Shown: positions 54,565 through 63,711, counted from the first letter of the stretch. The stretch is DNA of 64,000 bases from Paenibacillus sp. FJAT-29882 (GCF_001510645.1 NZ_LMVB01000001.1:2676981-2740980), one strand, 5' to 3'. Translations and numbers: made by a program. The notes: generated by a model from the letters alone, not told the origin.

Positions 54565-55698
54565 TTATTGTTCAATCTCTTCTTCGCCCCAAATAGAATC
54601 ATAGACAATATCAACAAGACTTGCCCTTGTAACAATCCCAACAAGACGTTGTCTTTGATCAATAACAGGAACATATTTCATCCCTTTTTTCAAAATATTT
54701 CGAATTGCATCACGAACCAATGTATCTTTATCAACTGTTAGTAATTCTGTCACCAATACATCCCCAACATGTGTCGCTTTTTTACGGGTTTGATCAATGA
54801 TTTCAACATCAATATATCCTTTAAGCACTTGCTTTTCATCAATAACCAGTAAGGAATCAACCCTTTGTTGCTTCATTATTTGAATTGCTTCAGATAATGT
54901 TCTGTCCTCTGTCACAGTAACAGGTTTTGGATTCATGACCTGCTCAACTGTTTGAATATTAGGTCTAGCTTGAACTAACCGTTCTTTCCCAATAAATTCT
55001 TCAACAAAATCATTTACCGGATTGCGTAATATTTCATCAGGAGTACCTACCTGTACCAATTGACCATCTCGCAATATCACAATTTGATCAGCCAATTTAA
55101 GGGCTTCATCCATATCATGCGTAACGAACACAATTGTTTTCCCTAGTTTTTTTTGCAATTTTTTGAACTCTTCTTGTAAAGCATCTCTGGTAATAGGATC
55201 TAATGCACCAAATGGCTCATCCATTAAAATAAGAGACTGATCAGCTGCCAATGCTCGTAGCACACCAATGCGTTGTTGTTGCCCACCACTTAGTTCATGT
55301 GGAAAGCGGTCTAAGTATTCTGGTGTCATATCAACAAGTTCTAACAACTCTCTTGCACGTGTACGACGTTTTTCTTCCGGCCATTTCAACAATTTTGGAA
55401 CGAGTGAAATATTTTCTTGAATCGTCATATGAGGGAATAATCCAATTTGTTGAATTACATATCCAATTTCGCGTCTAAGTTGTACTGGATCTTTTTCTAA
55501 AATGTTTTCTCCATTAATATAAATGCTTCCTTCAGAAGGTTCGATTAAGCGGTTAATCATTTTCATTGTTGTCGTTTTACCACAGCCACTTGGTCCGATA
55601 AAAACAATAAATTCTCCTTTTTTAAACTCTAAGGATAAGTCGTTAACCGCCTTTTTTCCTCCCTTATACATTTTTGAAACGTGGTCGAATTTCAGCAA
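54565..55698 (-). CDS. opuCA: Osmoprotectant ABC transporter ATPase OpuCA-like with CBS domains
   Basis: A 377-residue ATPase. Walker A GPSGCGKTT, signature ELSGGQQQRI, Walker B LILMDEPFGALD and H-loop FVTHDMDEA are present, followed by two CBS motifs in the last 120 residues (PVTVTEDRTLSEAIQIMKQQ and LLTVDKDTLVRDAIRNI). In OpuCA the CBS pair senses ionic strength or cyclic di-AMP. It starts at TTG 55698 after GGAGGTG and heads the operon, divergent from the OpcR-like regulator. Confidence 0.92.
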   Translation of the reverse strand: MLKFDHVSKMYKGGKKAVNDLSLEFKKGEFIVFIGPSGCGKTTTMKMINRLIEPSEGSIYINGENILEKDPVQLRREIGYVIQQIGLFPHMTIQENISLVPKLLKWPEEKRRTRARELLELVDMTPEYLDRFPHELSGGQQQRIGVLRALAADQSLILMDEPFGALDPITRDALQEEFKKLQKKLGKTIVFVTHDMDEALKLADQIVILRDGQLVQVGTPDEILRNPVNDFVEEFIGKERLVQARPNIQTVEQVMNPKPVTVTEDRTLSEAIQIMKQQRVDSLLVIDEKQVLKGYIDVEIIDQTRKKATHVGDVLVTELLTVDKDTLVRDAIRNILKKGMKYVPVIDQRQRLVGIVTRASLVDIVYDSIWGEEEIEQ

Positions 55699-55791
55699 AT
55701 GTAAGACACCTCCATTATTTTCCCTACATTTATTTAATATAAGGACTTAACCGTGAAAAATTTTTAGTGACCTCTTAAGTGTAAAGTAAAG

Positions 55792-55844
55792 TTTGTAAAT
55801 TAAAAAGTTTACAAATTGTACGAATTGTACGAAATTTACGTAAA
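55792..55844. promoter_or_regulatory. Palindrome and direct-repeat cluster between opuC and opcR
   Basis: In 53 bp there are TTTGTAAA...TTTACAAA (55792 and 55808), two adjacent copies of TTGTACGAA (55816-55833) and the palindrome TTTACGTAAA (55835-55844). It lies between divergent genes where OpcR/GbsR-type repressors act in B. subtilis. The assignment is inferred. Confidence 0.6.
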
Positions 55845-55986
55845 CTTTTCATTGCACAAAGTTTAAGCAAGACATTCCTTATAAATGCTCGACAATCTGT
55901 TCATTTCCTTCCAAATACTAATTTTCCAGTTTTATTCAAATGTGATACAGTGACATATGCAGCTGGCAATTGGAAGGATGATCATT

Positions 55987-56523
55987 GTGGATGAAAAACA
56001 AATTAGTAAAATTAAACAAGCGGAAGATCAATTTGTCGAGAAAATTGCGGATAATATGCACACATTCGGGGTCTCAACAACAGTTGGCCGAGTGCTTGGT
56101 ATTATCTATATGAATAGAAAAGCGATGACCCTTGATGAATTATCAGAAGCAACAGGCATGAGTAAAACGCGCATGAGCCAAGTGGTTCGTGAAATGCTAG
56201 ATCTCAATATTGCTGAAAAAGTCTTTGAAAAAGGCGTCCGTAAAGACCTTTATAATGTTGAGCAAGACTATTACCAGACCTTTGTTTCGTTATTCACTTC
56301 CAACTGGCAAAAGACCATCAAAAAAAATAAACTGTTCGAGAAAAAATTATCAACCGAATTAAAGGCCATGCTCGAGAATGAAACTTTAACAGAAGAAATA
56401 GAACAAAAAGTCAATGACTTACTCAAAGAAACAAAGGAATGGTTGGATTATTACCATTGGTTAACACGCTTAGTCGATTTCTTTGATAGCGGGGAAATTT
56501 TCAAGCATGTTCCAAAATCATAA
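55987..56523 (+). CDS. opcR: GbsR/OpcR-family transcriptional regulator
   Basis: A 178-residue MarR-like GbsR-family protein. The core TVGRVLGIIYMNRKAMTLDE, TGMSKTRMSQVVREMLDLN and EKGVRKDLYNVEQDYYQTF is closely similar to B. subtilis OpcR and GbsR, which repress osmoprotectant import and choline oxidation genes. GTG 55987 fits GGAAGGA; an ATG three codons earlier abuts it. It is divergent from opuC and 400 bp upstream of the carnitine catabolic genes, and could control both. Confidence 0.9.
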   Translation: MDEKQISKIKQAEDQFVEKIADNMHTFGVSTTVGRVLGIIYMNRKAMTLDELSEATGMSKTRMSQVVREMLDLNIAEKVFEKGVRKDLYNVEQDYYQTFVSLFTSNWQKTIKKNKLFEKKLSTELKAMLENETLTEEIEQKVNDLLKETKEWLDYYHWLTRLVDFFDSGEIFKHVPKS

Positions 56524-56576
56524 TTCATTTCTAAAATGGAAGATAAATTAAATATACCTGTGATCCGAACCTAATT

Positions 56577-56725
56577 AGGGGTGGAGTAAGAGCAAACTAA
56601 AACACGTTGCCCATGCCGCCTTAATCTTATTACGAACTATTTTGAATTTAGTAATAAGGTAAGCGGGTTCCAGTCCTTTATTTAAAAAGAAAATGGTGAA
56701 ACACTGTCCATTTTCTTTTTTTTTT
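56577..56725 (+). ncRNA. Structured element with terminator upstream of the carnitine genes (uncharacterised)
   Basis: A GC-richer segment begins GGGGTGGAGTAAGAGC and leads into a long stem (CCGC.TTA..CTTATTAC at 56617-56633 pairing with GTAATAAG.TAA.GCGG at 56650-56665). It then ends in a strong terminator, AAAAAGAAAATGG/CCATTTTCTTTTT with an uninterrupted T run (56685-56725). The shape resembles a terminator-controlled leader or a small RNA. I cannot match it to a known riboswitch or T-box, and it could also be a transposon remnant. Confidence 0.35.
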
Positions 56726-56729
56726 TGTA

Positions 56730-56907
56730 CAAGTGCGTGTTCAAAAAGGAAGATAAAAGAGCAAAGAAGTTCTGCGAGCGATAGTCTGCGCGTATACAAT
56801 AATACGTGAGGACTGGACTTGCTTGCACAGGACGTGCGCGATTTTAACAGAAGGTCATTCATGAGCATTCACAAGCTTCTTTACCGGACTTTTTGAACAA
56901 CCTCTAC
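56730..56907 (-). repeat. Repeat family A copy (inverted)
   Basis: It starts AAGTGCGTGTTCAAAAAGGA and ends GACTTTTTGAACAACCTCTA, the inverse of 15311-15460, with shared interior segments (GTATACAATAATACGTGAGG). It ends 39 bp before the BKACE start, so it lies in the promoter region of the carnitine genes. Confidence 0.7.
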
Positions 56908-56945
56908 AAGTGAATGTTTTTAAAAAGAAGAACAGGAGGATCGAT

Positions 56946-57839
56946 ATGAGTAAAAAAGTAATCGTAACATCCGCAGTAACTGGTGCAGGCGATACAACAA
57001 AAAAGAGCCATCATGTTCCAATCACACCAAAGGAAATTGCAAATGCTGCGATTGCATCAGCAAAAGCTGGAGCAACAATCGCCCATATCCATGTCCGCGA
57101 TCCAAAAACCGGTGCTCTAAGTCATGATCCGCAACTTTTTCGTGAAGTGGTGGAACGAGTCCGTGAATCCGACACTGATGTCATTCTTAACCTTACAGCA
57201 GGTGGTGGTGGTGACTGGATTCCTAGCCAAGAAGACCCAACAGTCGGTGGGCCAGGAACTGATATCCAAACGCCTGAGGAACGTCATGAACCTGTTGGTA
57301 CATTATTACCAGAGATTTGTACACTTGATTGTGGCAGCCTTAACTTTGGCAATCAACTTTATATAAGTCCAACTAACTGGCTTCGCAAACAAGCTCGTCT
57401 CATTCAACACAGTGGTGTTAAGCCAGAATTGGAATGCTTTGATACTGGGCATCTTCGCTTTGCTAAACAATTAATGGATGAAGGTCTTATTGACGGGGAT
57501 CCTATGTTTCAATTTTGCCTAGGTATTCCTTGGGGAGCTGATGCGGATGCGGAAACAATGCTATACATGCGAGATAAGCTTCCCAAAAATGCTCACTGGT
57601 CTGCATTTGGGATCGGACGCCATCAAATGCCAATAGCGATTCAATCAATGCTGCTTGGTGGAAATGTCCGCGTAGGTCTCGAAGACAACCTTTACCTTGA
57701 TAAAGGGGTATTTGCAACAAATGGCCAGTTAGTAGAAAAAGTTATCACAATCATGGATGGTCTTGGTACCAAGCCGATGACACCTCAAGAAGCAAGAATA
57801 CACCTCCAATTAAATAATCCTCACGGAAAGGCTGAATAG
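56946..57839 (+). CDS. Beta-keto acid cleavage enzyme (BKACE; probable 3-dehydrocarnitine cleavage)
   Basis: A 297-residue TIM-barrel enzyme of the BKACE family (formerly DUF849). [12 protein letters not shown] provides zinc-binding His residues near 46-48, NLTAGGGGD and [11 protein letters not shown] follow, and [14 protein letters not shown] near 250 carries the family Glu. Members use acetyl-CoA to cleave a beta-keto acid. Being directly followed by a carnitine dehydrogenase and a thioesterase, it most likely turns 3-dehydrocarnitine plus acetyl-CoA into betainyl-CoA plus acetoacetate. ATG 56946 follows AGGAGG; the longer frame to 56910 lies partly beside a repeat. Confidence 0.87.
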   Translation: MSKKVIVTSAVTGAGDTTKKSHHVPITPKEIANAAIASAKAGATIAHIHVRDPKTGALSHDPQLFREVVERVRESDTDVILNLTAGGGGDWIPSQEDPTVGGPGTDIQTPEERHEPVGTLLPEICTLDCGSLNFGNQLYISPTNWLRKQARLIQHSGVKPELECFDTGHLRFAKQLMDEGLIDGDPMFQFCLGIPWGADADAETMLYMRDKLPKNAHWSAFGIGRHQMPIAIQSMLLGGNVRVGLEDNLYLDKGVFATNGQLVEKVITIMDGLGTKPMTPQEARIHLQLNNPHGKAE

Positions 57840-57840
57840 T

Positions 57841-58803
57841 ATGGATTCAAATTTGATCAAACAAGTAACCGTTGTTGGTACAGGAGTTATCGGGAATGGC
57901 TGGATTACTCGTTTTCTTGCTCAAGGCTATGATGTAATCGCAACAGATCCAGCAGAAACTGCTGAGGCACGCATGCGAACAGCAATCGATAAAGCATGGC
58001 CAGCTCTTGAAAAAAAAGGGTTAGCTGCCGGAGCTTCAAAAGATCGACTTATATTTGAACCCAATCTTACAAAAGCCATCGCGAACGCAGATCTCATTCA
58101 AGAAAACGCACCAGAACGCGAAGCATTAAAACAAACACTATTAGCAATGATCGATCAACATGCAAAACCCGATGCGATCATTGCATCAAGTACATCTGGC
58201 ATTATGCCTACCACATTACAGGAAAAATGCGAAAAACCAGAACGTATCATTGTTGCTCATCCGTTCAACCCCGTGTATTTAGTGCCACTTGTAGAAATTG
58301 TTGGTGGGAAAAATACTTCCTCTGACGTTATAAAACGGGCAGAACATTTCTATGAATCAATCGGGATGAAACCGCTTGTTATATCTAACGAAATCGAAGG
58401 GCATATTGCGGATCGTCTTATGGAAGCAATTTGGCGCGAAGCATTACATCTTGTAAATGACGGCATCGCTACAACAGAAGAAATAGATGCGGCAATTGTT
58501 TATGGTCCTGGGTTACGCTGGGCATTAATGGGACCTTTCTTAACTCTGCACCTCGCTGGCGGTGAACAAGGGATGAAGCATATGCTCGAACAATTTGGAC
58601 CTGCATTAAAACTTCCTTGGACTAAACTCGTTGCACCTGAACTAACGGAGGGGCTAACGAATAAAGTTGTGGCTGGCTGTGAACAGCAAACAGCTGGACA
58701 TCCAATATCTCAACTTGAACAGCGTCGTGATGATTTTCTGATCGAACTCCTTCAACTACTAGAAAAATATTGGCCAGGAGCAAACTTAAGCGGGAAAGTA
58801 TAA
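57841..58803 (+). CDS. L-carnitine dehydrogenase (3-hydroxyacyl-CoA dehydrogenase family)
   Basis: A 320-residue NAD-dependent dehydrogenase. The Rossmann motif GTGVIGNGW is at 13-21, QENAPER near 96, and HPFNPVYLVPLVEIVGG (catalytic His region) near 140. The C-terminal half has GPGLRWALMGPFLTLHLAGGEQG, typical of L-carnitine dehydrogenase. It oxidises L-carnitine to 3-dehydrocarnitine. It starts one base after the BKACE stop, so the genes are co-translated. Confidence 0.88.
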   Translation: MDSNLIKQVTVVGTGVIGNGWITRFLAQGYDVIATDPAETAEARMRTAIDKAWPALEKKGLAAGASKDRLIFEPNLTKAIANADLIQENAPEREALKQTLLAMIDQHAKPDAIIASSTSGIMPTTLQEKCEKPERIIVAHPFNPVYLVPLVEIVGGKNTSSDVIKRAEHFYESIGMKPLVISNEIEGHIADRLMEAIWREALHLVNDGIATTEEIDAAIVYGPGLRWALMGPFLTLHLAGGEQGMKHMLEQFGPALKLPWTKLVAPELTEGLTNKVVAGCEQQTAGHPISQLEQRRDDFLIELLQLLEKYWPGANLSGKV

Positions 58804-58821
58804 AGGGAGGAAGGGTGCGAA

Positions 58822-59298
58822 ATGTCTCAAACCGTAAAACCGTTGCTAGAAGACATCGTTCGAAAGGATTGGATCGACTATAACGGACATATGACTGATG
58901 CTGCTTATGCAATCGTATTTAGCATGGCCGTTGATCGTCTAATGATCGTGTTAGGGATCAATGCTGACTTTCGTAATCAATATCATTATTCGATCTATAC
59001 ATTAGAAACACATCTCCTGTTTATAAAAGAGGCACATGAAGGTCAAGGCCTTCGTGTCACAATCCATCTGTTAGACCACGACGCCAAACGACTACATGTA
59101 TTTTTCGTCATGGAAAATGACCAGGGTGATCGCTTAGCAACAAGTGAACAAATGTTGATGGGAATGGACATGACCGAAGGACGCCCTGCTCCGTTTCCAG
59201 CATCTATCAAAACACGGGTTGAAAATATGGCAAACGATTATCAGTCCCACCCCATGCCTAATGAGGCTGGTCGGAAGATTGGAATCCGTAAGAATTAA
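58822..59298 (+). CDS. Hotdog-fold thioesterase (probable betainyl-CoA thioesterase)
   Basis: A 158-residue 4-hydroxybenzoyl-CoA thioesterase-like protein with the N-terminal motif DWIDYNGHMTDAAYA and the strand YSIYTLETHLLFIKEAHEGQ. In carnitine pathways of other bacteria such an enzyme releases glycine betaine from betainyl-CoA. GGGAGGAAGGG lies 19 bp after the dehydrogenase stop. No obvious terminator follows; a family B repeat lies 80 bp downstream. Confidence 0.85.
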   Translation: MSQTVKPLLEDIVRKDWIDYNGHMTDAAYAIVFSMAVDRLMIVLGINADFRNQYHYSIYTLETHLLFIKEAHEGQGLRVTIHLLDHDAKRLHVFFVMENDQGDRLATSEQMLMGMDMTEGRPAPFPASIKTRVENMANDYQSHPMPNEAGRKIGIRKN

Positions 59299-59714
59299 TT
59301 AAAACATTCCCTCCTGATGTCTCTCAGGGATCTTTGTTACGGGCTATTCATAAGCGCAACTCGGAGAAATAGCGCAAAAATTCAATCAGTGGGGGGCTTC
59401 ATCCCCCACCTACGCTTCATTAAGATTCAGGTTCTATAAGTAATATCCTTCCTCTTGTGCAAGAAAATAGAACTATATAAAACTGCCCCATTAAGGAAAT
59501 GGTAATCCATACATATCGACCTTCTCATATCCCTAAAAAGTCCTTTTCTCCCGCTTTAATAAAGGCTCTTTTTGACGAGTTTCTTCTATTTTTAGAGTGG
59601 ATCATCAGCACCCGTGATAAATAGATTCCGTCCACTCAACAGTTCCCTTCAACTTTTCAAAACAAATCTTACCCAAGGGCTTTTTATATGGCTTTTACTA
59701 TATGTTGTCCACTA
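59299..59714. other. Intergenic region, 416 bp, repeat remnant only
   Basis: It contains a short family B copy at 59381-59420 (TTCAATCAGTGGGGG with CCCCCACCTACGC). I see no gene, clear promoter or RNA in the rest. Confidence 0.5.
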
Positions 59715-60614
59715 TTACTCATAATTTGTCGGGGCTGGAACCTCTTTGCTTGCCTGAACTAGCCGGTCAGCCAAATCCGTAAACGCACCTGTAATGCCAT
59801 ACCCAATTAACTTTTTCATATCTTCTTGGTTATCAATTGTGTACGGATGGATCCACAAGCCAGCCTTTCTTATCGTATGAATGTAGTTTTTATCAATCTT
59901 TCGATAGTTCGGTCCAACCCCACTTGCATACTCTTTCCATCTCTTGATTTGACTATTTGAGACTTTGGCTCTCCCTTGATATTTTATCAATTGAATGAGC
60001 GGAATATCTGGATTACTTGCATGAATCTTGCGAAGGCTTTTTTCGCTAAATGATTGAATGATTACTCTTCCTTTTATAGCATCTGAACCTATTAATCCAT
60101 TTTCATTTAATATTTTGAGTAATTCTTTTTCCATACCTGGATATTTGTCTGGATTCTTCGTTTCGATATAATAATTGGCTGTTTCTCCAAACGTATCAAT
60201 AATTTCGTCTAATGAAGGCACCTTCAAATTCTCGTAAACTGAATCGGCAAACTTCTTATGTTCTATGTTAAACCATGACCCCGCATCAAGCTCTTGAAGT
60301 TCTGCGAGTGTATAAGTAGATACTTTTCCTTTACCGTTGGTAGTCCGATCAACCAAGTCATCATGCATTGCAACTAACTTTCCATCTTTCGTCATCTGCA
60401 AATCGATTTCCAAATAATCCGCACCTAGTTTTAAAGCAAGTTCATAAGAAGGAATTGTATGCTCGGGAGCATATCCTGAAGCACCGCGATGTCCGATCAC
60501 AATAAACGAATTCATGTCAACTTCTGCTCGGTTCTGCACCCATTGACTATCTATTGTGACATACACTCCGAAAATGAAAAATAAACAGATAATAGTAGGC
60601 AATATTTTTTTCAT
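59715..60614 (-). CDS. Glycerophosphodiester phosphodiesterase, exported or membrane-anchored (GlpQ-like)
   Basis: A 299-residue GDPD enzyme. An N-terminal hydrophobic segment (ILPTIICLFFIFGVYVTI, residues 3-20) acts as a signal or anchor. The catalytic parts are GHRGASGYAPEHT, YLEIDLQMTKDG, MHDD and, later, YIETKNP. It hydrolyses glycerophosphodiesters outside the cell to glycerol-3-phosphate and an alcohol. ATG 60614 is preferred; the upstream ATG overlaps the ribosome site GAAGGAG. Confidence 0.88.
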   Translation of the reverse strand: MKKILPTIICLFFIFGVYVTIDSQWVQNRAEVDMNSFIVIGHRGASGYAPEHTIPSYELALKLGADYLEIDLQMTKDGKLVAMHDDLVDRTTNGKGKVSTYTLAELQELDAGSWFNIEHKKFADSVYENLKVPSLDEIIDTFGETANYYIETKNPDKYPGMEKELLKILNENGLIGSDAIKGRVIIQSFSEKSLRKIHASNPDIPLIQLIKYQGRAKVSNSQIKRWKEYASGVGPNYRKIDKNYIHTIRKAGLWIHPYTIDNQEDMKKLIGYGITGAFTDLADRLVQASKEVPAPTNYE

Positions 60615-60639
60615 CTCGGTTATCTCCTTCATAAAATGA

Positions 60640-61144
60640 TTTACAACACCCTAAAATTGGAGGTTTTCAACTTCCAGTTATTTATACAATAGAATCTGAT
60701 AAAAAGCTAGAAAGGCAAGTTACAGGTATTTTGTAACCAGCACAAAAAATTTTAATCAATCTTTTCTATCTTTCACCTATATACCTTCGTAATAAACACA
60801 CTTGTTCAATATTGTTTATTACACTAGTTTTATGATTCGTTCATTCAAAGGAGATGGGGTAGTTGAAGTAAATTAAACTTCCAAGTATTTCAAAACCCAC
60901 GAATAGGTAGTACGTTTGAACTCCGTGACATTAAAAATAAAAGCAGATGGAAAAGCGGAGGTCTATTACAAGATCCCCCTTACTCCATCTGCTCATTATT
61001 TAGCTTGTTTTATCAACGCAGCACTCCACATGCATTCGTGATTACTTGAATTGAATCGTTCCTCAAATAATTACATAGATATTTAACAGCGTATTTCTTT
61101 CGGGTGGTGCTAGTCATCAGGTATCTTAAAACAAAAATCTGAAA
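60640..61144. other. Intergenic region, ~500 bp, with two hairpins
   Basis: An inverted repeat GTAATAAAC/GTTTATTAC lies at 60789-60822, followed by AAAGGAGATGGGG at 60848 without a useful reading frame. A long hairpin with AGCAGATGGA/TCCATCTGCT ends lies at about 60942-60994. No gene is seen on either strand. Confidence 0.45.
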
Positions 61145-61912
61145 TCAAAATTTTACTGAGTGAGCATTTCTTAAGAAAAGAGCTTCCTTTGGAAAATCTG
61201 TCATAATGGTATCTATATTATTCATGTTTACTAGTTGTTCCATTTCTTTTGGATCATTTACTGTCCACGCTCTGATCTTAAAATCATCTGCACTGATACC
61301 ATAATTCCCTTTGTTTAATAGTAAATCTTTATGAAGATGTAATCCTTCTAATGCTAAACTTTGAATATATTCAGAAGGACGGCTGAGTTCATAAACTAAT
61401 AACCATGCAATTCTTGCATTTGGCTCAAGTTTTTTCAATTTTAGTATAGTTGGTAAATGAAATGAAGAATAAATTACTTTATCGGCGTAATCAAATTGAT
61501 GAACAATCGCTAAAACCTTTTCCTCAATCCCATCGTAAGGAAACATATCTGTTTTTAATTCTATATTTAATTCAATTTGATAAGGTGTAATCATTTCTAA
61601 GACTTCTTCTAGGGTTGGTATACGTTCTTTAGACCAAACATGTTTATCAAACAAGGCTAAATTAGAGAATTTTACTCCTGCACTAAACTGTTTTAATTCT
61701 TGTAGAGTATAGTCCTTCACATAACCTGTACCATCTGTCGTTCTATCGATTGTTTCATCATGAATCACTACTAATTCTCCGTCTTTTGTCAATTGTACAT
61801 CGAGTTCAATACCATCTACCCCCCACTCACATGCCTGAAGGAATCCCAATAGAGTGTTTTCTGGCATAGTGCCCATACTTCCACGGTGACCAAATATTTT
61901 AGTTTGAATCAT
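61145..61912 (-). CDS. Glycerophosphodiester phosphodiesterase, cytosolic
   Basis: A 255-residue GDPD without a signal peptide: IFGHRGSMGTMPENT, GIELDVQLTKDG, IHDETIDRTT and LNIELKT are the catalytic parts. It probably cleaves imported glycerophosphodiesters, complementing the exported enzyme encoded at 59715-60614. The ATG at 61912 gives the family N-terminus, though AAAGGA is a little far (about 12 bp). It is downstream of the Ugp-like binding protein gene on the same strand, separated by a family D repeat. Confidence 0.88.
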   Translation of the reverse strand: MIQTKIFGHRGSMGTMPENTLLGFLQACEWGVDGIELDVQLTKDGELVVIHDETIDRTTDGTGYVKDYTLQELKQFSAGVKFSNLALFDKHVWSKERIPTLEEVLEMITPYQIELNIELKTDMFPYDGIEEKVLAIVHQFDYADKVIYSSFHLPTILKLKKLEPNARIAWLLVYELSRPSEYIQSLALEGLHLHKDLLLNKGNYGISADDFKIRAWTVNDPKEMEQLVNMNNIDTIMTDFPKEALFLRNAHSVKF

Positions 61913-61947
61913 GATTAACACAATCCTTTCTTTCTTATTAAATGAAT

Positions 61948-62144
61948 ATGGTGTTAAAACGCCACCATTTAACATGAAGAATCTATACATTAAGCACGCT
62001 ACACTCGCCTAATCACAATGGTGGCGGTGCAGAGCCGGATTCTGAAGTACTTTGGATATCTGCAAAATAGATGGTCTATAGATACGTCGCGAAGCCCCGT
62101 CCCCATGCCCTTCATTCAAAATCGATATAGTATTTTAACGCCAT
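61948..62144 (+). repeat. Repeat family D copy 2 (intact ends)
   Basis: A 197-bp element with terminal inverted repeats ATGGTGTTAAAA and TTTTAACGCCAT. The interior, on the opposite strand, matches 12597-12764. It is non-coding and MITE-like. Confidence 0.8.
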
Positions 62145-62300
62145 GAATTAATATGAAGGAAGTTTACGTCTTAATAGCAAAACCAACCTAATAAGATGTC
62201 GTAAGCAGTGCCAAGTATCTATACAATTTTCAACTATTCTAATTTTTCCCAATAAAATTGATTAAACTTACCAAATGAGGCCGCCCCTTGTACTTAGGGA

Positions 62301-62350
62301 TAAAGAAATAGAGAACAAAGCATTTTTTCGCTTTATTCTCTATTTCTTTA
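62301..62350 (-). terminator. Terminator downstream of the Ugp-like binding protein gene
   Basis: TAAAGAAATAGAGAA/TTCTCTATTTCTTTA perfect 15-bp outer stem with an inner AAAGC/GCTTT, 18 bp beyond the stop codon. Confidence 0.85.
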
Positions 62351-62367
62351 TCAACGATCATTAAAAA

Positions 62368-63711
62368 TTACTTTCCTCTTGCTGCATTAGATTGTTCAAT
62401 CGCTGCATTCACCTGCTCAACCGCACTATTGAATGCTTCATCTACATCTCCACCGTTATAAACTGTTTCAAGTGCGGTTTCGATAATTTTACGTTCTGCC
62501 GGAATCATATCCATTAATGCGCCTTGTGTCGCAAAAGACGGTTTTGTCGCTTGAAGCTGTTGTACAGAAACTTGTAATTGTGGCATTTCTTTGTATGCAT
62601 CTTTAACAACTTGCTCATCATAAGCAGCTGGATTAATGGCAAAGTAGCCTGTTCCTACATGCCATTTAGCTTGTACTGCTGGTGTTTGTAAATATTTCAT
62701 AAATTCCCAAGCTGCATTTTGTTCTGCTTCTTCTTTGCCGCTTGACATCCATAAACTTGCACCGCCAATTGCAACACCTTGACGTTCTTCAGCTTCAGGG
62801 TGAGGTAAGAAAGCTACGCCCACTTCAAAAGGAGCATTGTCAATCACGTCTCTTGAAGAAGCTGATGATTGTAAGAACATCGCTACATCGCCTGCTAAGA
62901 AACCAGAAAGCATATTATCAGAGTTTGTTCCATAGTTTGCAAAAGTTCCAGCATCCGTCATTCTTTTTGCCCATTCGAAGATTGATTTCCCTTTTTCATT
63001 ATCAAATTCGACTGCTGTAGGTGTATCTGTGCGACCATTGTCGTTATTTAACAGTAATCCACCTTGATTAGCTAATAACTCTTCAAATAACCAACCATAT
63101 GCTTGTAAAGCGAATCCTTTCATTTGGTCATTACTTTTAACAATTTTCTTACCTGCTTCTTCTACTTCTTCAAACGTTTCTGGAGCTTTTTCAGGATCTA
63201 ATCCAGCTTTTTTAAATGCATCTTTATTGTAGTACATGACAGGTGTTGAGGAGTTAAAAGGCATGGAATAGAATTTGTCATCTACTTTGTAATAGTTAAT
63301 AATATTTTCTTCGAGACCACTCATATCATAATTTTCAGCATCGATGAATTTTTGAATAGCTTCAATATTCCCACTATTAATCATAGACATTGAACCAATT
63401 TCTTGTACTTGAATCATGGTCGGAGCATCTTTCGTTCCACCAACACTATGAAACTTCGGAAGTGACTCTTCATACGTTCCTTGGAATTCTGCATTTACTT
63501 GAACCTTATCTTGGGAACTATTATATTCCTCTACAATACTATTTAATGTTTCTTGAGGCACGCCACTCATGGAATGCCAGAATGTAACAACTTGTTTGTC
63601 ATCTTTTTCAGATGTAGATCCTTTCTCAGTACTTGATGTTTGATTTGAACCACAACCAGCTAGAATCACTAATAGACTTGCCATAATTAAAGCGAAAAAC
63701 TTTTTTATCAT
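62368..63711 (-). CDS. ugpB: Extracellular solute-binding lipoprotein, UgpB-like
   Basis: A 447-residue family 1 binding protein. The signal peptide ends with lipobox LAGC (Cys about 20), followed by an S/T/K/E linker and VTFWHSMSGVPQETLNSIVEEYN, characteristic of UgpB (glycerol-3-phosphate/glycerophosphodiester) binding proteins. The C-terminal half has SGKEEAEQNAAWEFMKYL and FATQGALMDMIPAERKIIE. With two GDPD genes next door, a glycerol-3-phosphate or glycerophosphocholine role is likely. It lies downstream of the permease gene. Confidence 0.87.
   Translation of the reverse strand: MIKKFFALIMASLLVILAGCGSNQTSSTEKGSTSEKDDKQVVTFWHSMSGVPQETLNSIVEEYNSSQDKVQVNAEFQGTYEESLPKFHSVGGTKDAPTMIQVQEIGSMSMINSGNIEAIQKFIDAENYDMSGLEENIINYYKVDDKFYSMPFNSSTPVMYYNKDAFKKAGLDPEKAPETFEEVEEAGKKIVKSNDQMKGFALQAYGWLFEELLANQGGLLLNNDNGRTDTPTAVEFDNEKGKSIFEWAKRMTDAGTFANYGTNSDNMLSGFLAGDVAMFLQSSASSRDVIDNAPFEVGVAFLPHPEAEERQGVAIGGASLWMSSGKEEAEQNAAWEFMKYLQTPAVQAKWHVGTGYFAINPAAYDEQVVKDAYKEMPQLQVSVQQLQATKPSFATQGALMDMIPAERKIIETALETVYNGGDVDEAFNSAVEQVNAAIEQSNAARGK

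Noticed and set aside
56577-56600. T-box riboswitch (GGGGTGG resembles the T-box core)
   Set aside because: The conserved core AGGGTGGnACCGCG is absent and no specifier stem is visible.
56575-56868. 97-codon minus-strand frame, possibly a transposase end
   Set aside because: It runs through a terminator and a family A repeat. The C-terminal part felt transposase-like, but no motif could be confirmed, so no IS is called.
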